Shown here piece after piece: positions 54,148-62,986 of a DNA stretch of 64,000 nt; position 1 is the first letter of the stretch, and every line of letters starts with the position of its first letter. Source of the DNA: Roseobacter sp. SK209-2-6. Its GTDB lineage: Bacteria > Pseudomonadota > Alphaproteobacteria > Rhodobacterales > Rhodobacteraceae. Below the pieces are notes generated by a model, which had not been told where the DNA came from, did no database searches, and was given only the letters and a program-made list of their open reading frames with translations. Position numbers and translations under genes: made by a program. The stretch lies in contig NZ_AAYC01000005.1 in the NCBI RefSeq assembly GCF_000169455.1, positions 186,001-250,000 of the forward strand, given 5' to 3'.

Positions 54148-54795
54148 TCAATCGTTGTCGCTAAGGCCGGCACCGGCGCCTAAGATGCGCGAGGCTTCGG
54201 TTGCGGGCGCATAGGTGCGGTGGGCAAATTCACCTAGTTTTTCCCAGGCCTGGGGATCAACATCAGCGCGCATCACCGGCTCGCTCTGGCCGCTCATCTC
54301 GGCGGGGGCAGCACAGGTCAGCGTGCTGGCATGTGAACACAGGATTGCCTCCCGCTCCCCCTGCACACAGAGCCGCTGACCATCTGTGGTCAACCGAGCA
54401 TCTTCCCAGGTGACGGAAACCGGCACCCCAAGGCGCAGGGCTGCGCCAGCAGCGAAGGGCACCACCAGCAGCGGCAAAGAGACGTTTTCCATCTCGATCA
54501 CCTGCCCGGCCTCCATGCGCACTGCACAGTCACTCATGGCGGCACCAGCAATCAGAGGGCTCATCCGGCCAGCAGGTGCTGCCCAAGTGCCGCTCAGTAC
54601 CGCCGGAGAGAAATCCAGCGCCGGCAGGCGATCATTGAGGGTCAGGAGATCAGCTAGCATCTCGGCGCCAGGGAAGCTGAAGGCCGCCAGCCAGCGGGTG
54701 CCTTTGGCGGCTTCTTCCGCCAGGCCCCAGGAGAGGCCTGCACCGCGGGCGGCGCGTTTGCTCATGGCTTCGATTTCGTTCAGAGAATGGTTCAT
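54148..54795 (-). CDS. DUF3726 domain-containing protein
   Basis: 215 residues. It begins NHSLNEIEAMSKRAARGAGLSWGLAEEAAKGTRWLA, which matches my recollection of the DUF3726 family start. No signal peptide, membrane helix or known catalytic motif is seen. It lies 3 bases after the 561-residue unknown gene and 52 bases before the Ldh gene. The tight pairing with the other unknown protein suggests that they act together. Function unknown. Confidence 0.75.
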   Translation of the reverse strand: MNHSLNEIEAMSKRAARGAGLSWGLAEEAAKGTRWLAAFSFPGAEMLADLLTLNDRLPALDFSPAVLSGTWAAPAGRMSPLIAGAAMSDCAVRMEAGQVIEMENVSLPLLVVPFAAGAALRLGVPVSVTWEDARLTTDGQRLCVQGEREAILCSHASTLTCAAPAEMSGQSEPVMRADVDPQAWEKLGEFAHRTYAPATEASRILGAGAGLSDND

Positions 54796-54798
54796 CGC

Positions 54799-56484
54799 TC
54801 AGCCCTCCTGCGCATCGGGATAGACCCAGAAATCACCGTCGCGCTCGGCCAGTTCTTCTGGGAAAGGCGCGTTGCCGTACATGCAGATCCGCACCCAGCG
54901 ATCCGATCGCGGGTCGAAATGCATTGCCCCGAAAAAGGCCAGCTTGCAGCGCAGCATATCGATGGGTAGCACATTTTCAGAGATGGTATTGTCGCGGATC
55001 TCGGCATAGGGCGCACGGTTGGCGATCTGGGCGCGGCGCACCGAATGGCGGTGTTCGGGATGGCGCAAGAGGAACTCCGCCACCGGGGTGTCTTCTGGCC
55101 AATGGGCCAGCGCCTGATAGAGCGCGGTTGCATCGCGGCCCGGCGCCAGGGGCTGTTCGTATTCCTCGATCGGCTCCTCAAAGCGTTCGCCCAGGCGCGG
55201 TTCCAGCTTCTCTTCAGAAACATACCAGGCACGCGCTTTGTTGGCGGGTTGGGTCCAGTCGGTCTGCAGCGCCCAGCCGTAGACCTCCTGCAAAACCTCA
55301 CGCAATCGCGCCACCGTCATAGCACCCGCGATGCGGAAGGTGGCGGTATTGTCTGCCGCCATCTCATCCTCCAAGTCATCAATCAGCGCCCCATAGGGTT
55401 CCAGCATCAGCGAGGCCAGCCATTCCTGGCCTTCGACGCTCAGTGCTTCCGAGGCCCAAAGGTAGAGGCTGTTCCAGGGCTGAACCTCGGGCAGGCCTTC
55501 GTCTTCCAGCTTGGCCGAAAGCGCCGCTATATCGGCACGCAGCGCGGCGAGTTTTTCCACCTGCACCGGATGCTCAGAATGCCAATGGGCGACGGCCTCA
55601 CTATTGCGGGCAAAGAGGCTGTGGAACAGCTCTGCTTCCTCAGCGCTGGCCACTTCGACGCTGCGCACCCGTTGCAGGGCGGTTTCACGCGCGGCGACCC
55701 AGTTGCTGAACAGCACCGGGTGGTTCAAAAGAAAGGGCGCCATGCCCAGGCCGGTGGAATTGCCGATGCCCATGCTGCGAGCCAGATCGGGATCCAGACG
55801 GGCCGCCGTTGCACCTTGGTTGGCGGCGCGGGCATCCGCCATGTGCTGCACCAGATCACGCACAAAGGCGCGGGTCAGAAAGACCGAGAGCATCTCCACC
55901 TGGAACGGTACCCGGAATTCGGGCCGGTCCGCGATCATCTCACGGTCTGCAGCCCCCAGCTTGCCGGAGCCGTATACTGCCGTGGTGCGCATCAGGTAGC
56001 CGACCGCCTCGATCTGGGCGGCATCGGGCTGCTCACCGGCGGCCAGGGAACTGACCACATGCTCCCAAAGGCGCACGGACCGGTTGGCACGTGAGACCGA
56101 AAGCTCGGAGCCAGTCACGCGGCCTGCTTCCTGCACCGGAATATTGTGAGAAAGGCGTTCGATGTCATCGGTGCTAGGGATACCGTCAAACAGGGTGAAG
56201 GTCGCATCCCAGGCCTCTGCGATGACCCGATCCGAGCGTTTCTCGGCCGGCAGGTCATGAGCATAAGCGATCAGCGAATAGGCGCGTTCCGGCCCGTGCG
56301 CGGTATAGACCGCATGGCCCACGCCGCTCGCATCAATTTCAAAAGCAGTCTGTTCAAAGCGCCAGCCTTCCCGCGCCATGCGGCGGGTCAGGATACGCAT
56401 AAAGGACAGGCGCGATTGGTGAAAAGAGCCGAGACGCGCGAGGCGCATCACCAAATTGGGGTCGCGGCAGGAGACTTCGGTCAT
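54799..56484 (-). CDS. conserved hypothetical protein, 561 residues
   Basis: 561 residues from the ATG at 56484; the frame further upstream is not supported. No signal peptide and no long hydrophobic segment, so cytosolic. Distinct blocks are TTAVYGSGKLGAADREM (residues about 165-181), MGIGNSTGLGMAPFLLNHPVLFSNWV in the middle and CMYGNAPFPEELAERDGDFWVYPD at the end. I do not recognise a family. It precedes the DUF3726 gene by 3 bases within a BCCT/dipeptidase/aldehyde dehydrogenase operon. Confidence 0.8.
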   Translation of the reverse strand: MTEVSCRDPNLVMRLARLGSFHQSRLSFMRILTRRMAREGWRFEQTAFEIDASGVGHAVYTAHGPERAYSLIAYAHDLPAEKRSDRVIAEAWDATFTLFDGIPSTDDIERLSHNIPVQEAGRVTGSELSVSRANRSVRLWEHVVSSLAAGEQPDAAQIEAVGYLMRTTAVYGSGKLGAADREMIADRPEFRVPFQVEMLSVFLTRAFVRDLVQHMADARAANQGATAARLDPDLARSMGIGNSTGLGMAPFLLNHPVLFSNWVAARETALQRVRSVEVASAEEAELFHSLFARNSEAVAHWHSEHPVQVEKLAALRADIAALSAKLEDEGLPEVQPWNSLYLWASEALSVEGQEWLASLMLEPYGALIDDLEDEMAADNTATFRIAGAMTVARLREVLQEVYGWALQTDWTQPANKARAWYVSEEKLEPRLGERFEEPIEEYEQPLAPGRDATALYQALAHWPEDTPVAEFLLRHPEHRHSVRRAQIANRAPYAEIRDNTISENVLPIDMLRCKLAFFGAMHFDPRSDRWVRICMYGNAPFPEELAERDGDFWVYPDAQEG

Positions 56485-56590
56485 TCTGGTTAGCCTTTGC
56501 AATCTGGGTATTCGCGCGTTTCCTGAGCCCGGCAGATCCAGGCTGCGGCTGGGCACCAGATAGCGCCCAGCCGGAGTTTTTAAAGCGGGC

Positions 56591-58135
56591 TTAGCCCTCT
56601 TTGCCCTTGGCCAGGGTAATGCGCAGCGCATCCCAGAGCGAGGGCAAGAGCAAGAGCGAGACTGGCACCGCGGTGACCACGATAAAGCTCTGCAGCTTGG
56701 AAACACCGCCGGAACCAACCGAGATCAGGATCACCGCCATGACACCCATGGCAACGCCCCAGAACACACGCACGGCTGCGGGTGGGTTGTCACCATCGCT
56801 CATGGTGGCAGAAATCACATAGCTCATCGAGTCACCTGTAGTGGCCACGAAGATGGTGGTCAGGATCAGGAACAGGATAGAGATCACAAAGCCCATCGGC
56901 AGGTTATTGGTGATCGCCAAGAGGGCCGCAGGCAGGTTGAAGCCTTCGAAAGCGGCCGAGATGGTACCCGGGTTCTCCAGCTCCATCGCAATGCCGGTTC
57001 CACCGATGATGGTGAACCAGAAGTTGGTCACGATCGGGGCGATGATCGACAGCATGATGATGATCGAACGGATCGAGCGGCCGCGTGAGACGCGGGCGAT
57101 GAACATAGCCATCAGCGGGCCATAACCCATGAACCAGCCCCAGAAGAACACGGTCCACCAGCCGAGCCAGCCTGGCTCACCAAAGACGCCTGCATCTCCA
57201 CGGAACAAGGCCATCTGGAAGAAGTTGCCCAGATAAGTGCTGAAGCCGGAGAAGAAAGAGCCGAAGATGAACCCGGTCGGACCTGCCAGCAGGACAAAGA
57301 GCAAGAGAACCGCTGCCAGGATCACATTGATCTTGGAGAGGATCTGGATGCCGCGCGACAACCCGGTCATGGCCGAGATGGTATAGATGGCCACAAGACC
57401 CGCAATCACCATGAACTGGGTGGCAAAGACATCGGGAATGCCGAAGAGGTCCGACAGGCCATAGCTTACCTGCAGACCGAGGAAACCGATAGGACCAACG
57501 GTGCCGGCCACAACCGCGATGATCGAGGAGGCATCGGCAATCAGACCAATCGGGCCATTGATCGCCTTGTCGCCGAAGACGGGGTACAGCAGTGTGCGCG
57601 GCGCCAGCGGCAGGCCTTTTTCATAGTGATAGTGCATCAGCATCACGGTGGAGAGCGAGCCCAGAATGGCCCAGGCCAGGAAGCCCCAGTGCATAAAGCT
57701 CTGGGCGATAGCCGGGTTTACCGCAGCCTCAGTCGCGCCCTCGGCTCCGTAAAGCGGCGGCGAATAGAGAAAATGGGCAATCGGCTCACCCGCCGCCCAG
57801 AACACGCCACCGCCTGCGAGCAGGGTACACATGATCATCGAGCCCCACTGGAAGGTGGTGAACTCCGGTTTCGCCAGGGCGCCCATGATGGCACTGCCGC
57901 CGGGCAGAACGCAGAGCAACAAACCAATGAGGAATGTCGCCAGCAGGAGCACCTGCCAATATAGGCCGAAATAGGTCGCCGAGAAATTGAAGCCCCAATC
58001 AACCATGGCCGACAGGGTTTCGAGGTCGACCAGTGCCATCAGGCAGAATAGGGCAATAAAGCCCCCTGAGATCAGAAAGAGCGGCTTGTTAACACCGCCT
58101 TTCTGGCTCGTGTTGTCTTGTGTTACGTCAGTCAT
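56591..58135 (-). CDS. BCCT family transporter with altered aromatic box
   Basis: 514 residues from the ATG at 58135, about twelve helices. BCCT blocks GGGVFWAAGEPIAHFLYSPP (residues 108-127) and FIARVSRGRSIRSI (345-358) place it in the betaine/carnitine/choline family. In helix 8 the usual WAWWxxWxP motif reads FWGWFMGYGP (331-340), so two substrate-binding Trp positions are replaced by Phe and Tyr. The ligand is therefore probably not glycine betaine. Lies between the peptidase-family and 561-residue protein genes. Confidence 0.9.
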   Translation of the reverse strand: MTDVTQDNTSQKGGVNKPLFLISGGFIALFCLMALVDLETLSAMVDWGFNFSATYFGLYWQVLLLATFLIGLLLCVLPGGSAIMGALAKPEFTTFQWGSMIMCTLLAGGGVFWAAGEPIAHFLYSPPLYGAEGATEAAVNPAIAQSFMHWGFLAWAILGSLSTVMLMHYHYEKGLPLAPRTLLYPVFGDKAINGPIGLIADASSIIAVVAGTVGPIGFLGLQVSYGLSDLFGIPDVFATQFMVIAGLVAIYTISAMTGLSRGIQILSKINVILAAVLLLFVLLAGPTGFIFGSFFSGFSTYLGNFFQMALFRGDAGVFGEPGWLGWWTVFFWGWFMGYGPLMAMFIARVSRGRSIRSIIIMLSIIAPIVTNFWFTIIGGTGIAMELENPGTISAAFEGFNLPAALLAITNNLPMGFVISILFLILTTIFVATTGDSMSYVISATMSDGDNPPAAVRVFWGVAMGVMAVILISVGSGGVSKLQSFIVVTAVPVSLLLLPSLWDALRITLAKGKEG

Positions 58136-58197
58136 TTTCCCCTCCCATGGGAACGGGACCGGCATGGCCCCGCTTGCAATTCGGCTCTCGTCGTCCC

Positions 58198-59178
58198 TTA
58201 CGCAGCGCCGAAATTGTCCTTGAAAAAACGGTGCCAATTGCGACCCATGATCCCGGCAACCTCATCACCGTTCATGCCGGTGGCACTGAGACCGTCTTCG
58301 ATGTTGCCGAAATCGCGGTTGTCCTTGAACCAGCCGGGCATGTCCGGGAAACCGGGGGCGGAAGCAGAGCCTTCGCCGTAGTCGATTTCCTTGGTCCAGC
58401 GCCCCACGCGCATCCATTCGACGATGCTGTCGGGTTGATCCTGGCAAAGATCAGTACCAATGCCGAGGTGCTCCACCCCGTACTTGTCAGCGGTGCGCGC
58501 AATCATCTCGCAGAAGCTCTCAAGAGTGCAGGCGCTCTTGTCCTTCAGGTGATGCGGATAGACCGAAAAGCCGAGCATGCCGCCATTGCTGGTCACAGCC
58601 CGGATGACATCCTCTTTCTTGTTGCGCAGCGCCGGCGACCACTCATATGGGTTGGCATGGGTGATGGCGATCGGACGGGTGGAGAATTCAGCCGCCTCGA
58701 TGGTAGACCGGTCGGCAGAGTGGCTCATATCCACCACCAGGCCCACGCGGTTCATCTCTTTGATCACCTGTTTGCCCATGCGCGTGAGGCCCGGATCCTC
58801 CGCCTCGTAACAGCCGGTCGCCAGCAAGGACTGGTTGTTATAGGTGAGCTGCATGAAGCGCGCACCCAGGGTGTGCAGGATCTCGATCAGACCGATGTCG
58901 TCTTCCATTGGCGAGGGGTTCTGGAACCCGAAAAACACTGCGGTGCGGCCGGTTTCGCGCGCTTTTTCAACGTCAGAGGCCCATTGCCCCTTCATGATCA
59001 GATCCGGGTATTGCTCAAACCAGCGGTTCCACTGTTCGAAGTTCAGGACCGTCTCACGAAAGTTCTCATGATAGGCGATGGTGACATGGATCGCGTCCAC
59101 GTTGCCCTCACGCAACTGACGGAAGATCTTTTCCGACCAATTGGCATATTGCAGGCAGTCGATACGGTATCCGGTCAT
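58198..59178 (-). CDS. membrane dipeptidase family (peptidase M19) protein
   Basis: 326 residues from the ATG at 59178. Renal-dipeptidase features: VDAIHVTIAYHENF near the start, RFMQLTYNNQSLLATGCYE, LVVDMSHSADRSTIEAAEFSTRPIAITHANP with two metal-binding His, and GIGTDLCQD. A homologue of this type lies beside glycine betaine/dimethylglycine genes in Pseudomonas, so it may act on an N-methylated or cyclic compound rather than peptides. Two GC-rich hairpins precede it. Confidence 0.88.
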   Translation of the reverse strand: MTGYRIDCLQYANWSEKIFRQLREGNVDAIHVTIAYHENFRETVLNFEQWNRWFEQYPDLIMKGQWASDVEKARETGRTAVFFGFQNPSPMEDDIGLIEILHTLGARFMQLTYNNQSLLATGCYEAEDPGLTRMGKQVIKEMNRVGLVVDMSHSADRSTIEAAEFSTRPIAITHANPYEWSPALRNKKEDVIRAVTSNGGMLGFSVYPHHLKDKSACTLESFCEMIARTADKYGVEHLGIGTDLCQDQPDSIVEWMRVGRWTKEIDYGEGSASAPGFPDMPGWFKDNRDFGNIEDGLSATGMNGDEVAGIMGRNWHRFFKDNFGAA

Positions 59179-59210
59179 TCTTGCACCTCGATTTCGTGTA
59201 ACCAGCGCGT

Positions 59211-59257
59211 CCTCCCCGTTCGGGAGGGCTTGTGCTCCCGCCCAGAAAGGGCGGGAG
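59211..59257. other. two hairpins between aldehyde dehydrogenase and dipeptidase genes
   Basis: CTCCCGCCC-AGAAA-GGGCGGGAG at 59235-59257 is a perfect 9-base stem; next to it CCTCCCC-GTT-CGGGAGG at about 59212-59228 forms a second stem with one mismatch. On the transcribed (minus) strand no T tract follows, so partial attenuation or mRNA processing is likelier than full termination. Confidence 0.55.
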
Positions 59258-59309
59258 TTTTGGGGCATGTTTTGCGCCGATCTTTAGGTTACGACGCAGC
59301 TCTTTTGGC

Positions 59310-60761
59310 TCAGACCGGTTTGCCGGCGCTGATGTAGGCAGTCTTGACAGTGGTGTAGAATTCCGCTGCCGCCTTGCCCTGCTCGCGCGGGCCGTAAGAG
59401 CTATCGCCGCGCCCGCCAAAGGGCACGTGGTAGTCGGTGCCAGCAGTCGGCAGGTTGACGGTCACGACACCGGTGCGGGCATTGCGACGGAAGTGGGTGG
59501 CGCGGGCCAGCGACTGGGTCACGATGCCGGAAGTCAGGCCGAAGTTGGTGTCATTCACCACCGAGAGCGCCTCATCATAGCTGCCGACCTTGATCACAGA
59601 GGTCAGCGGCGCGAACATTTCCTCGCGGTTGATGCGCATATCGTTGGAGGTGCTCAGGAACACGCCGGGCGACATGTAGAAGCCTTCGGTTGGCATCTCC
59701 AAACGCTGGCCGCCGCAGGCGAGCTCCGCGCCTTCGCTTTGGCCCAGATCCACATAAGCCAGGTTCTCGTCCAGCTGCTGCTGGCTGACCACCGGGCCCA
59801 TCTGCACGCCTGCTTCCAGCGCGTGGCCGACTTTCATTGCCTGGGTGCCTGCAACCAGCTTTTCGACAAAGGTGTCGTGGATGGCCTCATGTACCACCAG
59901 GCGCGAAGATGCGGTGCATTTCTGGCCGGTGCCGCCAAAGGCGCCGCCCAGGGCCAAGGTGACAGCCAGATCCAGGTCGGCGTCATCCATCACTGCCAGT
60001 GCATTCTTGGAGCCCATCTCCATCTGAACCTTGGTCAGGTTCTGGATCGCTGCAGCGGCGATGCCCTTGCCTACGGGAACCGAGCCGGTGAAGGAAATGG
60101 CATTGACCTTGGGGCTTTCCACCAAACGCTGGCCGATAGAACGGCCGGAGCCCATGACCAAGGAGAACAGGCCTTTGGGGATGTCCTGCCGGTTGATGAT
60201 CTCTGCCAGAGCAACGGCAGAGGCCGGGGTGATATTCGCAGGTTTCCACACTACCGCATTGCCATAGCAAAGTGCCGGAGCGATTTTCCAGGATGCGGTA
60301 GCGGTCGGGAAATTCCAGGGCGAGATGATCGCAACGGTGCCGACTGCCTCTCGGCGCACGTCGATCTCGATGTCCGGGCGCACGGAGTCGGCGTTCTCAC
60401 CAAGCTGGCGCAGGCATTCTGCGGCATAATAAGTGAAGAATTGGCCGGCACGGAAGACCTCGCCCTTGCCCTCGGCCAGCGGCTTTCCTTCTTCGCGAGA
60501 GAGCAGCGTACCAAGTTCCTCGGCCCGTGCCATCAGCTCATTACCGATGGCGTTCAGAACCGCCTGCTTGCGTTCCAGCCCGTAAGCGGCCCATTCGGCT
60601 TGTGCGACTTGCGCTTGGTCCAGGGTCGCTTCCAGCTGGTCAGCGCTGGCCTGAGCAAAGATGCCAACAAGGTCCGAGAGGTCGGAAGGATTGCGATTTT
60701 CAATCTCGCTTTCACCAGCCAGCCATTCGCCGGCGATCAGGTTCTTTTGAAGTTCGCTCAT
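59310..60761 (-). CDS. NAD(P)-dependent aldehyde dehydrogenase (alpha-ketoglutarate semialdehyde type)
   Basis: 483 residues from the ATG at 60761. Catalytic Glu248 (VQMEMGSKN) and Cys282 (GTGQKCTASSR), NAD-binding GSVPVGKG. The PWNFPTATASWKIAPAL block and the C-terminal PFGGRGDSSYGPREQG resemble 2,5-dioxovalerate/alpha-ketoglutarate semialdehyde dehydrogenases. First gene of the minus-strand operon, divergent from a LysR gene. It probably oxidises an aldehyde made by the unknown enzymes downstream. Confidence 0.9.
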   Translation of the reverse strand: MSELQKNLIAGEWLAGESEIENRNPSDLSDLVGIFAQASADQLEATLDQAQVAQAEWAAYGLERKQAVLNAIGNELMARAEELGTLLSREEGKPLAEGKGEVFRAGQFFTYYAAECLRQLGENADSVRPDIEIDVRREAVGTVAIISPWNFPTATASWKIAPALCYGNAVVWKPANITPASAVALAEIINRQDIPKGLFSLVMGSGRSIGQRLVESPKVNAISFTGSVPVGKGIAAAAIQNLTKVQMEMGSKNALAVMDDADLDLAVTLALGGAFGGTGQKCTASSRLVVHEAIHDTFVEKLVAGTQAMKVGHALEAGVQMGPVVSQQQLDENLAYVDLGQSEGAELACGGQRLEMPTEGFYMSPGVFLSTSNDMRINREEMFAPLTSVIKVGSYDEALSVVNDTNFGLTSGIVTQSLARATHFRRNARTGVVTVNLPTAGTDYHVPFGGRGDSSYGPREQGKAAAEFYTTVKTAYISAGKPV

Positions 60762-60868
60762 GTGGAAAGTCCCGTTTTTGTCAGCATGCAATTGCGCAAC
60801 TGACTATGGACTCCGGACGTCCATTCATTCAAACTCAAATTAGTTAATCCAATTTCAGGAAAACTGAA

Positions 60869-61780
60869 GTGTCAATAAAGATCGAAATGCTCCGCTGTTT
60901 TGCCATGGTCGCCCGCCATGGCAATCTAAGCGATGCGGGGGAGCAATTGGGGCGCACCCCCTCGGCGGTCTCGATGATGCTGAAACAGCTGGAAGGCCAT
61001 CTTGGCGAGCCGCTGTTTGAAACCGATCGCAAGAGCAAGCTCACCGCTTTGGGCGCCTATGTTCTGGAGCAAGCAGAACGCGAGCTGCGGCAGTTCGACG
61101 GCACAGTGCAAAGCATCGAAAACTACGCCAAGGCGCGACACGGACGCGTGCGGATCGCCTCTGTCCCCTCGGTGGCAGCCACTGTTCTGCCGCAGGCAAT
61201 ATTGAGCTACACCAAAGACTTCCCCAATGTTCAGATCGAGCTGCGGGATATGGATTCCCCAGGCGTTCTGCGAGAGCTCACGCGCGAGACTGTTGATATC
61301 GGCCTTGCAACCGCCGGTCAGTTTTCCGGCATTCTGCACCGGCAGGAACTGGTCTCGGATGGCTTTGGGGTGATTTGTCCTATTGGCCACCCTTTTGCCA
61401 GTTCACAGCAACCATTGGCCTGGGACGCGCTGGAAGATCAGCGGCTGATAGCCAATGCGCTCTCTGAGCAGATCGCGGCACCGCAATCCCAGGCGCTGCA
61501 TCGCGATGCCCTCCTGAATGTTCACAACATGACCTCGATTCTGGCCATGGTCGGCGCCGGATTGGGTATTACACTGCTGCCGGAAATGACCGCCAGACTG
61601 GCCGAATCATCCGGGCTGGCCTTCGTTCCACTGGCAGACCCTGCGGCCCGCAGGCGGATAGATCTCCTGCGCAAGGCAGAGGCACCCGCCTCACCGGCAG
61701 CGCGCGAACTGGAAAAGCGGATCATTTCGACCGTTGCGGAGCTCGCATTTGAAACACCGACGCCAAGAGAGGAAGCCTGA
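60869..61780 (+). CDS. LysR family transcriptional regulator
   Basis: 303 residues from the GTG at 60869, preceded by AGGA. The N-terminal winged helix (IEMLRCFAMVARHGNLSDAGEQLGRTPSAVSMMLKQLEGHLGEPLFETD) and a standard effector-binding domain are present. It is divergent from the aldehyde dehydrogenase operon across about 107 bases, its presumed target, and is followed directly by the GlxA-type gene. Confidence 0.92.
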   Translation: MSIKIEMLRCFAMVARHGNLSDAGEQLGRTPSAVSMMLKQLEGHLGEPLFETDRKSKLTALGAYVLEQAERELRQFDGTVQSIENYAKARHGRVRIASVPSVAATVLPQAILSYTKDFPNVQIELRDMDSPGVLRELTRETVDIGLATAGQFSGILHRQELVSDGFGVICPIGHPFASSQQPLAWDALEDQRLIANALSEQIAAPQSQALHRDALLNVHNMTSILAMVGAGLGITLLPEMTARLAESSGLAFVPLADPAARRRIDLLRKAEAPASPAARELEKRIISTVAELAFETPTPREEA

Positions 61781-62779
61781 ATGACCAAGCCGATGACCCT
61801 GGGGTTCCTGATTTTCCCCGGCTTCCCCATGTCCTGCCTGACCTCAGCGATTGAGCCACTGCGCGCAGCCAATGAAATTGCTGGTAAAGCCGCATTCGAC
61901 TGGAAAATCCTCGCCGAAGAAGAGGGACCTATTCCCTCCTCCGCCGGTGTCGCCTTTGCACCGGATATGCTGCTCTCAGAGGCCGAGGGGCTAAGTCATA
62001 TCTTCCTGGCCTCACGACCCGACAGCCGTTTTGCCCATCCAGTAAAAGCCAATGCAGCGCTGCAGCGCCATCTGCGCGGCGGTGGCAAGCTGGGCGCCTT
62101 TAGCGCAGGGGTCTTCCCCTTGGCCCGCAGCGGCATGATGCAGGAGCACGCAATGGCGGTGCACTGGTGCTACGAGGCTGCTTTTGCCGCTGAATTCCCC
62201 GAGGTTGAGATCCTCCAAACCGTACTGCAAGACGAAGGTCCCTGCATCACCGTCGCCGGCGCAACGGCGGTGTTCGACCTTATGCTGAACATGATTGATG
62301 AGGTACTGGGGCCAGAGGTCACCACCGAAACCGCCTGCTGGTTCCAGCACCCCTTTGTGCGCGGCTCCAGCGTGCCGCAGCGACTGCCGGTTCTGGGCAA
62401 TGCTGCTGGCCAGGATATGCTGCCGCCCAAGGTGGCGCAGGCCATCGAACTCTTTGCCGAACACATCGAAGACCCGATCCAGATCAGTGCGGTTGCAGAG
62501 GCCATCAATATGTCGGCCCGCAGCCTGGAGCGCAGCTTCAAACGCGCAACCGGCCAGAGCCCGCTGAAATACTACCGTCAAATGCGGATGAACGAGGCGC
62601 GCCAGCTGGTGCTTTATACAAGGGATCCAATCACCACCATCGCCTATATGGTGGGCTATTCCTCCCCCTCAACCTTCCAGCGTCACTACCGGGAGTTCTA
62701 CGGCATCAGCCCGCTGAAAGACCGGGAGGCCAAGAACTCTTTACGGGTGACGGATGGCAGCTGCCTGCCATCCGTCTAG
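61781..62779 (+). CDS. GlxA family transcriptional regulator, GbdR-like
   Basis: 332 residues, starting immediately after the LysR stop. The DJ-1/PfpI domain begins LGFLIFPGFPMSCLTSAIEPLRAANEIAG, strongly recalling GbdR of Pseudomonas, and the AraC domain ends TTIAYMVGYSSPSTFQRHYREFYGISP. GbdR activates betaine, dimethylglycine and sarcosine genes. With a sarcosine oxidase operon next door and a BCCT carrier upstream, a role in methylated-amine catabolism is likely. Confidence 0.9.
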   Translation: MTKPMTLGFLIFPGFPMSCLTSAIEPLRAANEIAGKAAFDWKILAEEEGPIPSSAGVAFAPDMLLSEAEGLSHIFLASRPDSRFAHPVKANAALQRHLRGGGKLGAFSAGVFPLARSGMMQEHAMAVHWCYEAAFAAEFPEVEILQTVLQDEGPCITVAGATAVFDLMLNMIDEVLGPEVTTETACWFQHPFVRGSSVPQRLPVLGNAAGQDMLPPKVAQAIELFAEHIEDPIQISAVAEAINMSARSLERSFKRATGQSPLKYYRQMRMNEARQLVLYTRDPITTIAYMVGYSSPSTFQRHYREFYGISPLKDREAKNSLRVTDGSCLPSV

Positions 62780-62842
62780 AGCTGCTTTCAGGGCATCTGA
62801 ATCGATCCATTTGTTAAACGGCCCGACCGGTGGGCCGGGGAG

Positions 62843-62896
62843 CGCCTGACCTTCCCGTCAAACCGCAGGTTTGCCTCCGGCAAAACAGGAAGGCGC
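62843..62896. repeat. inverted repeat between convergent genes
   Basis: AGCGCCT...CCTTCC near 62843 pairs with GGAAGGCGCT ending near 62896, with an inner CCGCAGG / CCTCCGG stretch. It lies between the convergent GlxA-type and sarcosine oxidase gamma genes and could terminate either transcript. The C-terminal codons of the GlxA gene (62750-62778) also form GACGGATGGCAG/CTGCCATCCGTC. Confidence 0.5.
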
Positions 62897-62986
62897 TTTG
62901 CACCTTCCCAAGGTCAGCCACTGTGCCCATGTTTTCCAAAGAGCGCTTCAAAATAGTTGAACCAAGCCCTGGACCTAACCAATAAG

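Noticed and set aside
52908-54164. 418-codon plus-strand frame over the Ldh gene
   Set aside because: It runs through the nos terminator and antisense to a clear Ldh-family gene.
55045-56094. 349-codon plus-strand frame over the 561-residue gene
   Set aside because: Checked because the sense gene is unknown, but the sense frame has a proper start, operon spacing and better composition.
58120-59337. 405-codon plus-strand frame over the dipeptidase gene
   Set aside because: Antisense shadow of an intact M19-family gene.
59232-60803. 523-codon open frame antisense to the aldehyde dehydrogenase gene
   Set aside because: It covers the intact dehydrogenase gene with its catalytic residues; the antisense product shows no domain.
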